64,000 bases of DNA from Gammaproteobacteria bacterium (GCA_009937445.1 JAACFM010000001.1:1-64000); one strand, 5' to 3'; numbered from the stretch's first letter, positions 53,146 to 62,251 are shown. Numbers and translations are program-made. The notes: generated by a model not told the origin, from the letters alone.

Positions 53146-55967
53146 AGCTGCGATCCACTCTTGGCTTGCTAATTGCTGTGTCCGGCTTCGCACTCCTGTT
53201 GCCTCCCGCTGATGCGGCCGGCGTGCAAGAAGAAGACACGATAAAAAGTCTCGAAAACAAAGAAGTCGAGATTCGCAAGGGAAAAGTTATTCAAGGCAGT
53301 TCGAATCTCGCGCGAGAAAATTATCGGGCGTTTCTCGACCTCGTGTCGGACGATCCGGAATTGCGCGCTGAAGCGATGCGCCGTCTCGGTGACCTTGAGC
53401 TGGAGGCGACAGAAACTGAACAACTCACGCAGAACATTGATGCACTTGAAGGTAATGGCTACGGCAACGCCGTCAGTCTTTATCAGCAGCTGCTTGAGAC
53501 TTACCCGGACTATCGCCGCAATGACACGGTGTTGTATCAACTGGCTCGCGCTTATGAGGTTGGCGGCCGAACGGACGAAGCGCTCGACGTTTTAGACGAG
53601 CTGGTGCGTCGGTATCCTGATACCCCGTTAATCGATGAGGTCCAGTTTCGTCGAGGCGAAATGCTGTTCTTACGCAAGCGTTACAATGATTCGGAAGCTG
53701 CCTATCAGGTAGTTATCCGATACGGTGAGGAATCGCGATTCTACGAACAATCGCTGTATAAATTGGGTTGGTCGCAATTCAAACTGGCGTGGCACGAGGA
53801 CAGTCTGACGCCATTTTTCGAGTTGCTTGATCGAAAGATCGGCGACATCGAACTTGGAGAAGGTGAGCAGCGTCTGCAGGCTCTCAAGCGTGCCGAGCGA
53901 GAATTGGTGGAAGATACTTTCCGCGTACTGAGTATCAGTTTTTCCTATATGGAAGCGGCAAAGAGCATCAAGACATTTCTTGCCGGCCGCGGCAACCCGC
54001 ATTACAGCTACGCTATTTATCAAAACCTTGGTGACCTGTACCTGGAGAAGGAGCGCTACCAGGATGCGGCTGAAACCTATGAGGCATTTGTTGCCCATGA
54101 TCCGTATCACGCCAAAGCGCCTTTACTGCAGGTTGAAGTCATCGAAGCCTACAAGCAGGGCGGTTTCCCCAGCCTCGTTCTGGATGGCAAGAAAGCCTTC
54201 GTCGAACGTTACGGCATGGATGGCGAGTTCTGGATTCGTAATCCGCGCGAAAGTAACACTCAGGTTGCCGCAAGCCTCAAATCGAATCTGACGGACCTCG
54301 CGCAGTACTACCATGCAGAGGCACAAAGAGACGGCGAGATAAGCGATTACCAGGAGGCAGCAAATTGGTATCGAAAATATCTTGCGTACTTTCCTGGTGA
54401 GATCGACAGTGCGAATACCAACTTTCTGCTGGCCGAAATTCTGTTCGAAAGTGAAGATTTCCAGGCTGCGACCGTCGAGTACGAACGCACGTCTTACGAA
54501 TACGCGTTACACGACAAGTCTGCAGAGGCTGGCTATGCCGCTATTCTCGCGTATCGGCAACATGAGGAGCTCATTGAAGGCGCGCCTAAAGAGGCGTGGC
54601 ATGCGAATTACCTCGACAGTGGCCTCAGGTTCGCAGATACCTACCCGGATCATCCGGAGTCAGGTGCTGTTCTGACGACCGTCGCGGAAGACCTGTTCCG
54701 GCAGAATCAGTTTGACCTGGCAATCGCCGTCGGCGAGGCGGTGGTTGCGAAGCAGCCGGCGGTGGAAGCCAGTCTATTGCGGACAGCGTGGACGGTCATT
54801 GCGCATTCGCAGTTCGATCTGCGGAATTTCGCTGTGGCCGAAACGTCTTACTACAGCCTGCGAAACTTTACGCCCGTCGACGATCAGGTGGCCGGCCAGG
54901 AAATCAAGGATCGTATCGCGTCCTCCATTTACAAACAGGGTGAACAGGCACGTGACAGTGGCGATCTGGAAACGGCGATCACGCACTTTACCCGGCTCGG
55001 TCAGGCGGTGCCGGATTCTGACATTCGCGCAACCGCCGAATACGATGCCGCAGCCGCATTGATTAACCTGCAGGCATGGGACCGTGCTTCGGGCGTTCTG
55101 GAACAGTTCCGTGCGGACTATCCGGACAGCCAGTTTGCCGACGACATCACGCAAAAACTGGCTGTTACGTATATGGAGTCCGGCAGATTTGCGAACGCTG
55201 CGGCTGAGTTTGAACGTATCGCCTCTGCGGATTCGAGCGATGATGAGGTCCGCCGGGAAGCGTTGTGGAAGGCGTCCGACCTATACAAAGACACCGGTGC
55301 CCTGGCCGCCGAGCAGCGCGTTCTTGACACCATTTTGGACCGCTATCCTGATCCGCTGGCAGAATCCATTGAGGCCAGGTTCCGATTGCTGGAAATCGCC
55401 CGCCAGTCAAATAATGACTTAGAAATCACTGCTCGACTCGAAGCGCTTGTCGCCGTCGATGCCACTGCTGGAGCTCAGCGTTCGGATCGAACTCGATACC
55501 TGGCAGCGATCGCATCACTTGAGCTCGCCGAACCCGTGCGGCGACGTTTCGAGGTCGTGAAATTGTCGCAACCGCTGGCGAGCAGTCTGAAGCTGAAGAA
55601 AGACCTGATGGAAGATGTTATCGCAGCCTATACCGGCGCAGCTGAGTACGGCGTTGCCGAAGTCACTACCGCGGCAACTTTCAGACTCGGTGAGGTCTAT
55701 GAGCAATTCAGTGCCGATTTGATGACATCCGATCGTCCATCGGAACTGGGTGCCGATGCACTGGAGCAGTACGACATCCTGCTTGAAGAGCAGGCGTTTC
55801 CATTTGAGGAAAAAGCCATCGATTTATACAAAGCAAATACCGATCGTGCATCGGATGGTGTGTATGACGAGTGGGTTCAACTCAGTTTTGAGCGCTTGGC
55901 CAGACTGATGCCGGCCCGCTACGCGAAAGAGGAGCGCAGCGAAGATGTTGTTACAGCGCTGTACTGA
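53142..55967 (+). CDS. Large periplasmic TPR protein
   Basis: The protein has 941 residues. A signal peptide (cleavage after DAA at about residue 25) precedes almost continuous tetratricopeptide repeats, including YQQLLETYPDYRRNDTVLYQ and LDELVRRYPDTPLIDEVQFR. The pattern of YPD-type turns is like that of BamD/YbgF-related TPR proteins. It probably acts as a long periplasmic scaffold. Its ATG overlaps the stop of the previous TPR gene, and the following lipoprotein gene begins inside its 3' end. Confidence 0.85.
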   Translation: MKLRSTLGLLIAVSGFALLLPPADAAGVQEEDTIKSLENKEVEIRKGKVIQGSSNLARENYRAFLDLVSDDPELRAEAMRRLGDLELEATETEQLTQNIDALEGNGYGNAVSLYQQLLETYPDYRRNDTVLYQLARAYEVGGRTDEALDVLDELVRRYPDTPLIDEVQFRRGEMLFLRKRYNDSEAAYQVVIRYGEESRFYEQSLYKLGWSQFKLAWHEDSLTPFFELLDRKIGDIELGEGEQRLQALKRAERELVEDTFRVLSISFSYMEAAKSIKTFLAGRGNPHYSYAIYQNLGDLYLEKERYQDAAETYEAFVAHDPYHAKAPLLQVEVIEAYKQGGFPSLVLDGKKAFVERYGMDGEFWIRNPRESNTQVAASLKSNLTDLAQYYHAEAQRDGEISDYQEAANWYRKYLAYFPGEIDSANTNFLLAEILFESEDFQAATVEYERTSYEYALHDKSAEAGYAAILAYRQHEELIEGAPKEAWHANYLDSGLRFADTYPDHPESGAVLTTVAEDLFRQNQFDLAIAVGEAVVAKQPAVEASLLRTAWTVIAHSQFDLRNFAVAETSYYSLRNFTPVDDQVAGQEIKDRIASSIYKQGEQARDSGDLETAITHFTRLGQAVPDSDIRATAEYDAAAALINLQAWDRASGVLEQFRADYPDSQFADDITQKLAVTYMESGRFANAAAEFERIASADSSDDEVRREALWKASDLYKDTGALAAEQRVLDTILDRYPDPLAESIEARFRLLEIARQSNNDLEITARLEALVAVDATAGAQRSDRTRYLAAIASLELAEPVRRRFEVVKLSQPLASSLKLKKDLMEDVIAAYTGAAEYGVAEVTTAATFRLGEVYEQFSADLMTSDRPSELGADALEQYDILLEEQAFPFEEKAIDLYKANTDRASDGVYDEWVQLSFERLARLMPARYAKEERSEDVVTALY

Positions 55968-56613
55968 CAAGATGCGATTGATGACCGCGATGCTACTGGC
56001 GTTGCTGCTGCTTGCCGGCTGTGGTGGATCTGCTGGCGTGAAAAATGCCGCTGTGCCGCAGCAGACCGCCGGTGCATTAAGTGATGGTGATAACAGCGAG
56101 TTGGCACCCGTCATTCCGGCAGGCGCTCTGACGTTGTTTGAGCAAGCGGCGGCTGCGATGGCGGCCGGAGACTTTGTCGACGCTGAGCTGCGTTTCAAGG
56201 AATTCCTGCTGCAGTATCCGGAGTATCCGGGTGCGCATGTCAATCTGGCGATTATCCATGCCAGTAATGGAAATGACGCCGCGACAAGGTCCTCAATCGA
56301 CTCGGCACTGGCTCTGGACCCCGCCCATCCCGCCGCATTAAACCAAATGGGCATGCTACTTCGCAGAAATGGCAAATTTTTGGAAGCAGAAGCCGCTTAT
56401 ATGAAGGCCGTCACAGTCGCGCCCGAGTACGCCTTGGCACACTACAATCTGGGCGTTCTTAATGAACTTTATTTGCAACGACTGGAAACGGCACTGCAAC
56501 ACTTCCAGATTTATCAGTCACTTGTTGGCGAAGACAAACAGGTTGCGAAGTGGATAACGGATCTGACGCGTCGCGTAGCGGCGAATCAGCGAACGGCAAA
56601 CGTGGCGGACTGA
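55945..56613 (+). CDS. TPR lipoprotein
   Basis: The protein is about 222 residues with a lipobox LLAGC at about residue 26. Three TPRs follow (about 65-190: AHVNLAIIHASNGN, ALNQMGMLLRRNGKFLEAEA, AHYNLGVLNELYLQ). ATG 55945 has GAGGAG upstream and overlaps the previous gene by 23 nt. ATG 55972 is the alternative and gives the same lipoprotein with a shorter N-terminus. It may attach the TPR scaffold to a membrane. Confidence 0.85.
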   Translation: MLLQRCTDKMRLMTAMLLALLLLAGCGGSAGVKNAAVPQQTAGALSDGDNSELAPVIPAGALTLFEQAAAAMAAGDFVDAELRFKEFLLQYPEYPGAHVNLAIIHASNGNDAATRSSIDSALALDPAHPAALNQMGMLLRRNGKFLEAEAAYMKAVTVAPEYALAHYNLGVLNELYLQRLETALQHFQIYQSLVGEDKQVAKWITDLTRRVAANQRTANVAD

Positions 56614-57077
56614 TGGTGATGAGTAGACTTGTGCATATTGTTAACAAGGTTTTCGCTACGGCCATCTCAGTCGCCATGTTACTGGCAGCGTTTACCGCTT
56701 TTGCCCAGGATGAAGTTGAAGATATCGGACCGGCTGTGGACACATCGGCGATCGAAGAACCTGAGATCGCGGCTGCACAGCTGGAGGATATCGGACCGGC
56801 TGTTGATACTTCTGCGTCGGGTAATGAGATGACCCGGAGTACGACTGGTATTCGGGTGATGGACTCACTCGAACTGGAGCGTACCGAAATTACGGGCAAT
56901 CAGGAGCTGCCAACGGTGATGTACATCGTGCCCTGGAAAAAGGCGGACCCGGGCGATTTGATGGGCAAGCCTGTGAACACACTGCTCGATGAGGTGCTGG
57001 CACCGATCGACAGGGAAGAATTTGTCAGACAGGTCGATTACTACCAGGACCTGTATGGCGAAGATAAACAAGAGTAG
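56613..57077 (+). CDS. Small exported protein with duplicated EDIGPAVDTSA motif
   Basis: The protein is about 154 residues with a signal peptide ending at AFAQ (about residue 30). The mature N-terminus carries EDIGPAVDTSA twice, 22 residues apart. The C-terminal part (about 95-154) has TVMYIVPWKKADPGDL and ends in a helical, acidic tail. No family is recognised. Like the small acidic protein at 20142 it immediately precedes an ExbB/MotA-type gene. The start overlaps the previous stop (TGATG); ATG 56619 is an alternative. Confidence 0.7.
   Translation: MVMSRLVHIVNKVFATAISVAMLLAAFTAFAQDEVEDIGPAVDTSAIEEPEIAAAQLEDIGPAVDTSASGNEMTRSTTGIRVMDSLELERTEITGNQELPTVMYIVPWKKADPGDLMGKPVNTLLDEVLAPIDREEFVRQVDYYQDLYGEDKQE
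56721..56803 (+). repeat. Direct repeat, 17 nt, encoding the duplicated motif
   Basis: GATATCGGACCGGCTGT occurs at 56721-56737 and again at 56787-56803, 66 nt apart and in frame. The flanking codons are similar but diverged, so this is an old in-frame duplication rather than a fresh one. Confidence 0.85.
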
Positions 57078-57079
57078 GA

Positions 57080-57098
57080 GCGGCTATTAGCCGCGATT
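57080..57098 (+). terminator. Hairpin with short T-run between TPR genes and exbB
   Basis: GCGGCT and AGCCGC pair perfectly around a 3-nt loop (57080-57094), followed by GATTTT. It lies 3 nt after the stop of the small exported protein and 33 nt before exbB. The T-run is short, so it may attenuate transcription or protect the 3' end rather than stop transcription fully. Confidence 0.4.
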
Positions 57099-57127
57099 TT
57101 AAACATCTGTTTTAGAGGAGCAGACAA

Positions 57128-57766
57128 ATGAGCACTATTGTGCGGTTTTTCCAGGATGGTGGGGCATTCATGATCCCAATCCTGTTGGTATTCGGCTTTG
57201 GTCTGGCAATTGCGATCGAACGCTGGACTTATTTAACCATGTCGGGTGCGAGCAATCGCGCTTTGTGGAAAAAGATCGTGCCGTTCTTAAAGGCGGGCAA
57301 TTTCCAGGAAGCGGCCCAGCATACGGCTAAATCGAAGGCAGCAATCGGCTCGATTCTGACTTACGGCCTGTACCGCGTTAAGTCAGCGCGTCGCCGCGAT
57401 GATATCGAAAAGGCGATGGAAGAAAGCCTTATGGAAGTGTTGCCGCGACTCGAAAAGCGCACGCACTATATCGGTACTTTGGCCAATATCGCTACGCTGC
57501 TTGGCTTGCTGGGAACGATTATTGGCTTGATCTCAGCATTTACGGCTGTTGCGGAAGCAAACCCGGCGGACAAAGCGGACATGCTTTCGGCATCTATTTC
57601 GACGGCCATGAATACCACGGCATTCGGACTGATAGCGGCGATTCCCTTATTGCTGATTCACTCGTTGTTGCAAACGAAAACCAACGCCTTGGTCGACAGT
57701 CTGGAAATGGCGAGTGTCAAGTTTTTGAATGCAGTTACCGAACGTCAGTTGAAGACCGGAGCTTAA
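57128..57766 (+). CDS. ExbB/TolQ-type proton channel protein
   Basis: The protein has 212 residues. Three membrane helices are seen at about 13-33, 118-140 and 157-177, the standard ExbB/TolQ topology. A cytoplasmic loop between helices 1 and 2 contains SALEKRTHYIGTLANIATLLGLLGTI-type sequence, here starting at RLEKRTHYIG. The protein should form the pentameric part of a proton-driven motor with the ExbD-like proteins directly downstream. The ribosome binding site GAGGAG is strong. Confidence 0.92.
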   Translation: MSTIVRFFQDGGAFMIPILLVFGFGLAIAIERWTYLTMSGASNRALWKKIVPFLKAGNFQEAAQHTAKSKAAIGSILTYGLYRVKSARRRDDIEKAMEESLMEVLPRLEKRTHYIGTLANIATLLGLLGTIIGLISAFTAVAEANPADKADMLSASISTAMNTTAFGLIAAIPLLLIHSLLQTKTNALVDSLEMASVKFLNAVTERQLKTGA

Positions 57767-57769
57767 GTC

Positions 57770-58297
57770 ATGATCGGTAGCCGCAGAGGCCGTGGACGGC
57801 GTAATGTCGATTCGGCTGAGCTCAATATCACGGCGTTCATGAACCTGATGGTGATTCTGGTTCCGTTCCTGCTTATAACCGCGGTGTTCTCGCGATTGGC
57901 AATTCTCGAATTGAATTTGCCAGGCTCCTCTACTGAGTCCGTGGAACCGCAGGATCAGGTATTCCAACTGGAAGTCATTGTGCGCTCCGACAAGATTGAA
58001 GTCGGTGATCGCAACCAGGGTCTGTTGGGTATTTACCCAAACACCGAAGACGGCTATGACTTTGACGCTGTAGGCGAAAAACTCTCGCAGTTGAAAAAGA
58101 GTTACCCGGACAAGACGGACGCATCGATCCTGCTCGAGCAGGAAATCTCCTACGACACCGTGGTGCAGATAATGGATACCGTCAGGTTGTCGGTCGACAT
58201 TGAAGTTGACGAAGATGACAAGCAACAACTGGTCCGCGCAGATCTGTTTCCCGATATTTCGATCGGCGATGCGCCGGTCCTGGCAGGAGGTGCCTGA
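57770..58297 (+). CDS. ExbD/TolR-like protein with Asn in place of the helix Asp
   Basis: The protein has 175 residues: a basic N-terminus, one membrane helix (about 24-42) and a periplasmic domain. In ExbD and TolR the helix begins with a conserved Asp that carries protons. Here the equivalent segment reads TAFMNLMVILVPF, with Asn25 at that position. The second paralogue, starting on the overlapping TGATG, keeps the Asp. The pair may form a heterodimer in which only one subunit is proton-active. Confidence 0.88.
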   Translation: MIGSRRGRGRRNVDSAELNITAFMNLMVILVPFLLITAVFSRLAILELNLPGSSTESVEPQDQVFQLEVIVRSDKIEVGDRNQGLLGIYPNTEDGYDFDAVGEKLSQLKKSYPDKTDASILLEQEISYDTVVQIMDTVRLSVDIEVDEDDKQQLVRADLFPDISIGDAPVLAGGA

Positions 58298-58824
58298 TGG
58301 CCAAGTCCGCACGCGCCAAACGCATGGACAAGCATCACCGCCGCAATAAGGGCTCGGGCGCGCTGAACCTGGTGTCGCTGATGGATATTTTTACGATTCT
58401 GGTGTTTTTCCTGCTGGTCAATTCATCGGACGTGGAGACCCTGCCGAACGCGAAAGACCTGCAGCTGCCTGAATCGATTGCTGAAGAAAAAGCCAAGGAA
58501 ACCGTTGTCATCATAATTGGTAAAACCGACCTGATCGTACAAGGTAATCCGGTCGCTAAAATTGCAGACATTTTGGAGACTCAGGGCAACGATATTCCCG
58601 AGCTTCGAGAAGCGTTGATGTCGCAGAATGACCGCGTATTGCGCCGTGAGGCGCAGGAAAATATCGCAGCACGTGAAGTCACGATTATGGGTGACAAAGA
58701 CATTTCGTACCGACTGCTGAAGAAGGTTATGGCTACGTGTACGCAATCGGACTACGGACAGATTTCGTTGGCCGTGTTGCAGAAGAGTTCCGACGAACTC
58801 GATGACATTCAGGCATCACGCTAA
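58297..58824 (+). CDS. ExbD/TolR-like protein with intact helix Asp
   Basis: The protein has 175 residues. The membrane helix (about 27-42) contains VSLMDIFTILVFF, with Asp30 at the position needed for proton coupling. The periplasmic domain is similar in length to that of its neighbour but not in sequence. ATG 58297 overlaps the previous stop. It should be the functional proton-carrying partner of the ExbB protein at 57128. Confidence 0.9.
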   Translation: MAKSARAKRMDKHHRRNKGSGALNLVSLMDIFTILVFFLLVNSSDVETLPNAKDLQLPESIAEEKAKETVVIIIGKTDLIVQGNPVAKIADILETQGNDIPELREALMSQNDRVLRREAQENIAAREVTIMGDKDISYRLLKKVMATCTQSDYGQISLAVLQKSSDELDDIQASR

Positions 58825-58849
58825 GGCGCAGGGACGAGGAGTCACGGAA

Positions 58850-59800
58850 TTGGATCTACCGTTTTATAGAGAGTATGACCTGCCCTGGACAACAGGGCAG
58901 AGCCAGGACAAGAAGTTCCAGCGCTTGCTCGGGATCATATTCCTGATATGCCTGGTACTCAGTATTGTCTGGCCGTTCATTCCAGTTCCAGAACCTGATC
59001 CGTTTGACGTCGAAGAGATTCCGCCACGTATTGCGCAACTGTTGCTTGAAGAAAAACCACTGCCTCCACCGCCGCCTGTAGTAGAGGAGGAACCGGAGCC
59101 CAAGCCAGACGATCTCGAGCCTGAACAGGTAGTGGAAGAAACTCCAGACCCAGAACCTGAGCCGATACCCGAACCTGAGCCTGATCGCGCAGAGATCGCC
59201 CGTGAGCAGGCACAAGCGGCACTGATGCCATTTGCTGAAGACCTCGCGGACCTCGTTGATAACGAATTGCTCGAGCAGGTTGCAGATGACCGTGATCTGA
59301 GCGCGTCGGTAGGCGAAGCGCAGCGCAATGAACGCTCAATGATCACGTCAAAAGTGGGTACGGCCTCCGCCGGTATCAATACGGCGGCCATGAGCCGCAG
59401 TACCGGCGGGACAGGCATTGCGGGTCGCGACACTACGCGAGTCGTCAGTCCTGTTGCCGGTATAGGTAAGACAGATGGTGCTGCCAGTCGCTCGGGATCA
59501 AGTGGCAAGGCTTCTCGTTCGCGCGAAGAAATCGAACTCGTTTTCGACAAGAATAAGGGTGCGATCTTTGCGCTATACAATCGCGCGCTGCGGCGAGATC
59601 CGTCTCTGGAAGGGAAGCTTGTGCTGCGGTTGACAATCGATCCGAGCGGAGCCGTGTCCTTTTGCGAGATAGTCTCCAGCGAATTGAATGACGAAGAGCT
59701 CGAACGCAAGTTGGTGCAGCGCGTCAAATTGTTCCGCTTCGAGGCGCGGGATGTTGAGGCAGTTACGACCACCAAGCCGATCGACTTTTTCCCGGCCTAG
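58850..59800 (+). CDS. TonB/AgmX-like protein with Pro-rich periplasmic linker
   Basis: The protein is about 316 residues from a TTG at 58850 with GAGGAG upstream; an ATG at 58802 inside the previous gene is less likely. One membrane helix at about 25-43 is followed by a Pro/Glu-rich linker (PPPPPVVEEEPEPKPDD) typical of TonB-type energy transducers. The C-terminal 90 residues have the AgmX/PglI-type domain (IELVFDKNKGAIFALYNRAL, then GKLVLRLTIDPSGAV). It should span the periplasm and pass ExbB/ExbD motion to an outer-membrane or cell-wall target. Confidence 0.87.
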   Translation: MDLPFYREYDLPWTTGQSQDKKFQRLLGIIFLICLVLSIVWPFIPVPEPDPFDVEEIPPRIAQLLLEEKPLPPPPPVVEEEPEPKPDDLEPEQVVEETPDPEPEPIPEPEPDRAEIAREQAQAALMPFAEDLADLVDNELLEQVADDRDLSASVGEAQRNERSMITSKVGTASAGINTAAMSRSTGGTGIAGRDTTRVVSPVAGIGKTDGAASRSGSSGKASRSREEIELVFDKNKGAIFALYNRALRRDPSLEGKLVLRLTIDPSGAVSFCEIVSSELNDEELERKLVQRVKLFRFEARDVEAVTTTKPIDFFPA

Positions 59801-59909
59801 GTTAGCTCTTGGCAGCGTTTCTCGTGTATGCATGCTGCGAAAAATTAACTTGCAATTCGAAAGTAATGCCATAACAATCCGCTCATCTCAAGACACGGAT
59901 AGCAACCGA

Positions 59910-60347
59910 ATGAGCCAGTCTTCCAGAGCCGAAAAGTCCAGTTGTCCGATAAGCTATAGCCTTGATTTATTTGGAGATAAGTGGACCTTGCTGGTGCTAA
60001 GGGATCTGATCCTGTGGGGTAAGACGCGGTTTGCCGAGTTTCAGGCAGCCGACGAAAAAATCGCATCAAACATTCTGTCCGACCGCCTGCGACGACTGCA
60101 GGAGCAGGGGATTGTTGAGATCGAGAAAGACCCATCCGATGCCAGACAGAAGCTCTATACGGTCACGAAAAAGGGACTGAGCCTCACACCGGTATTGCTC
60201 GAAATCGCGGCGTGGGGGGCATCGCAGGATCCTCAAACAGGTGCGCCGGACGATTTTGCCGCTGACTTCTACGCCGATCGCGAAACGTATTACGCGGAAC
60301 ACCGCAGTCGAATTGCGGGCCTTTTCGAGAAGCAGAACGAAGGCTAG
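59910..60347 (+). CDS. HxlR-family transcriptional regulator
   Basis: The protein has 145 residues. The HxlR winged-helix signature is complete: CPISYSLDLFGDKWTLLVLRDL, then TRFAEFQ and ILSDRLRRLQEQGIVE. The N-terminal cysteine typical of the family is present and can act as a redox or electrophile sensor in some members. An in-frame start far upstream is not credible. The target is unknown; the following dehydrogenase and phosphatase genes are candidates. Confidence 0.9.
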   Translation: MSQSSRAEKSSCPISYSLDLFGDKWTLLVLRDLILWGKTRFAEFQAADEKIASNILSDRLRRLQEQGIVEIEKDPSDARQKLYTVTKKGLSLTPVLLEIAAWGASQDPQTGAPDDFAADFYADRETYYAEHRSRIAGLFEKQNEG

Positions 60348-60385
60348 CGTTGTTGCAAGGCGGTCTGAACGCGTAAACTGCTCTG

Positions 60386-61489
60386 ATGCGAAAAATACAC
60401 TTGATGGTAATACTGGTGGCGATGCTGTTTGGCATTGGTGAAGAATCTCGTGCCGAGATATCAATAGATCAGCTGATCGCTCAGACGGGAATAGCTGAAG
60501 GTGGTGTTGCGGTCAGCGAGTTGCCTCGCTGGAGCGGTGCGCACAGGATTCTGGTCTGGGATATGGGTATGGATCTTTCCGGCTTGATCGACGCCTCACC
60601 CGATGTCGAATTTATTCTGGCGAAGTCCGTGGCTGAGGCGATGCAATATGCAGCCGATGTTGATGCGATGATCGGATTTTGTGCTGCGGACCTTATCGAC
60701 GCGGCTGAGAAGCTGGTCTGGGTACAAATCTATTGGGCGGGCGCGGAGCGGTGCCTGGCTGTCGATAAAATTGCCGACGGCACCGTCGTGATGTCGAACA
60801 TGCAGAAAATGTCATCGCCTGTCATCGCGGAGCACGCGATCGCGATGATGATGGCTCTCAGTCGAAACTTGCCCCAATTCGTCAACATCATGGAGCAAGG
60901 CGACTGGTCCGCCGCAAGACGAGCTACTGCTGGCATGACGCCCATCGCGGGAAAGAAGTTGCTTGTCGCCGGTCTGGGTGGCATCGGGACCGAGGTTGCG
61001 CGGCTGGGGGCCGCTTTGGGTATGCGCGTATCGGGCACTCGAAACAGTTCTCGAAACGGGCCGGACTTCGTCGAGTACGTTGGATTGTCTGATGAGTTGA
61101 ATGATCTGGCTGCGTCAGCCGATGTCATTGTCAACGCGCTCCCGGCCACCGCTGCGACTCTGGACTTGTTCGACGCTGAATTCTTTGCCGGCGCTAAAGC
61201 GGGTGCGATCTTCATAAATGTGGGTCGAGGGAAAACAGTTGTTACCGCGGATTTGATTGCCGCTTTGGAGTCGGGCCAGATTTCAGGCGCGGGCCTGGAT
61301 GTTACGGCACCGGAACCTTTGCCCGCAGACAGCCCGCTGTGGCAGCGCGAGGATGTCATCATCACGCCGCATGTTTCATCGTCGGGAGGCGCAAACGAAC
61401 GGCACGCGGTGTTGCTCCGCGAGAACGTGAGTCGCTATGTAGCCGGTGAACGACTGTTGAATGTCGTAGACCCGCAGAAAGGCTACTAG
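60386..61489 (+). CDS. D-2-hydroxyacid dehydrogenase family protein with signal peptide
   Basis: The protein has 367 residues. It contains the NAD(P)-binding motif GLGGIGTEVARLGAALGM at about 195 and the active-site regions NVGRGKTVV, GAGLDVTAPEPLP (Glu) and ITPHVSSSG (His). This is the D-isomer dehydrogenase family. The first 23 residues look like a cleavable signal peptide (MRKIHLMVILVAMLFGIG, then SRA). An NAD-dependent enzyme in the periplasm would be unusual, since the cofactor is cytoplasmic. Either the segment is not cleaved, the cofactor is bound before export, or the function is not catalytic. Confidence 0.85.
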   Translation: MRKIHLMVILVAMLFGIGEESRAEISIDQLIAQTGIAEGGVAVSELPRWSGAHRILVWDMGMDLSGLIDASPDVEFILAKSVAEAMQYAADVDAMIGFCAADLIDAAEKLVWVQIYWAGAERCLAVDKIADGTVVMSNMQKMSSPVIAEHAIAMMMALSRNLPQFVNIMEQGDWSAARRATAGMTPIAGKKLLVAGLGGIGTEVARLGAALGMRVSGTRNSSRNGPDFVEYVGLSDELNDLAASADVIVNALPATAATLDLFDAEFFAGAKAGAIFINVGRGKTVVTADLIAALESGQISGAGLDVTAPEPLPADSPLWQREDVIITPHVSSSGGANERHAVLLRENVSRYVAGERLLNVVDPQKGY

Positions 61490-61495
61490 TCGCCA

Positions 61496-62251
61496 ATGCA
61501 CGTCGATGACGCGGGGCGCAGGACGGCGATAGACGGTGCGAGTCGTCGCCGCATCTATTTGTTTCGTCACGGATCGGTGGACTATGTCGATGCTGATGGC
61601 AACATCGTTCCCGACACCGATGCCGTTATTCTCAATGCAACGGGTTTGGCGCAGGCAGCACAGATGCGTGATCTGTTCGCCGATGTGCAGATAGACAAGG
61701 CACTTTGCTCGGGCTTGCCGAGAACTCGCCAGACCGGCGAAACCGTATTGGGTGATCGCGACCTTCCTCTGGAGGTAAATACGGGATTTCTTGAAATTCG
61801 TCAATTTGACGGTGAGGCGTCAGACGACTATGACGTAGTCGCCGATGTCGCTTTTTCTCACTGGCGGGCGACCGATAAGGACGCCAGGTTTCTGGGCGGC
61901 GAGCGTTATAGCGATTTCTATTTGCGTATCGAAAAAGCGATGCAAAACTTACTGCTGGATACGTCCTGGCATAACCTCGCTTTGTTTGCGCACGGTGCCA
62001 CGAACGCGGCGATTCTCGGGTGGGTTACCGGTATTGGGCGCTCGGCGTTCGGTGTGCTGGATCAGGCAATGTGCTGTCTGAATGTCGTCGATATAGATTT
62101 TGACGAATCGGGTGCAATTCTCAGGAAGACCGTTCGAGCGATGAATATCACCGCGGATGACCCGGCCAAGAGCAATCGCCACGGTGGTGATATGGAGTCC
62201 TTGGCGCATCGATTATCCCTTGGTACACGGGACCGGAATGGAACCGTCTGA
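61496..62251 (+). CDS. Histidine phosphatase family protein
   Basis: The protein has 251 residues. The branch-1 histidine phosphatase motif LFRHGSVDY holds the catalytic His; the second arginine is in CSGLPRTRQT and the second histidine in LFAHGATNAA. All four catalytic-pocket residues appear present. The family includes phosphoglycerate mutase-like and CobC-like phosphatases; the substrate is unknown. Its stop lies inside the start of the next gene. Confidence 0.87.
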   Translation: MHVDDAGRRTAIDGASRRRIYLFRHGSVDYVDADGNIVPDTDAVILNATGLAQAAQMRDLFADVQIDKALCSGLPRTRQTGETVLGDRDLPLEVNTGFLEIRQFDGEASDDYDVVADVAFSHWRATDKDARFLGGERYSDFYLRIEKAMQNLLLDTSWHNLALFAHGATNAAILGWVTGIGRSAFGVLDQAMCCLNVVDIDFDESGAILRKTVRAMNITADDPAKSNRHGGDMESLAHRLSLGTRDRNGTV

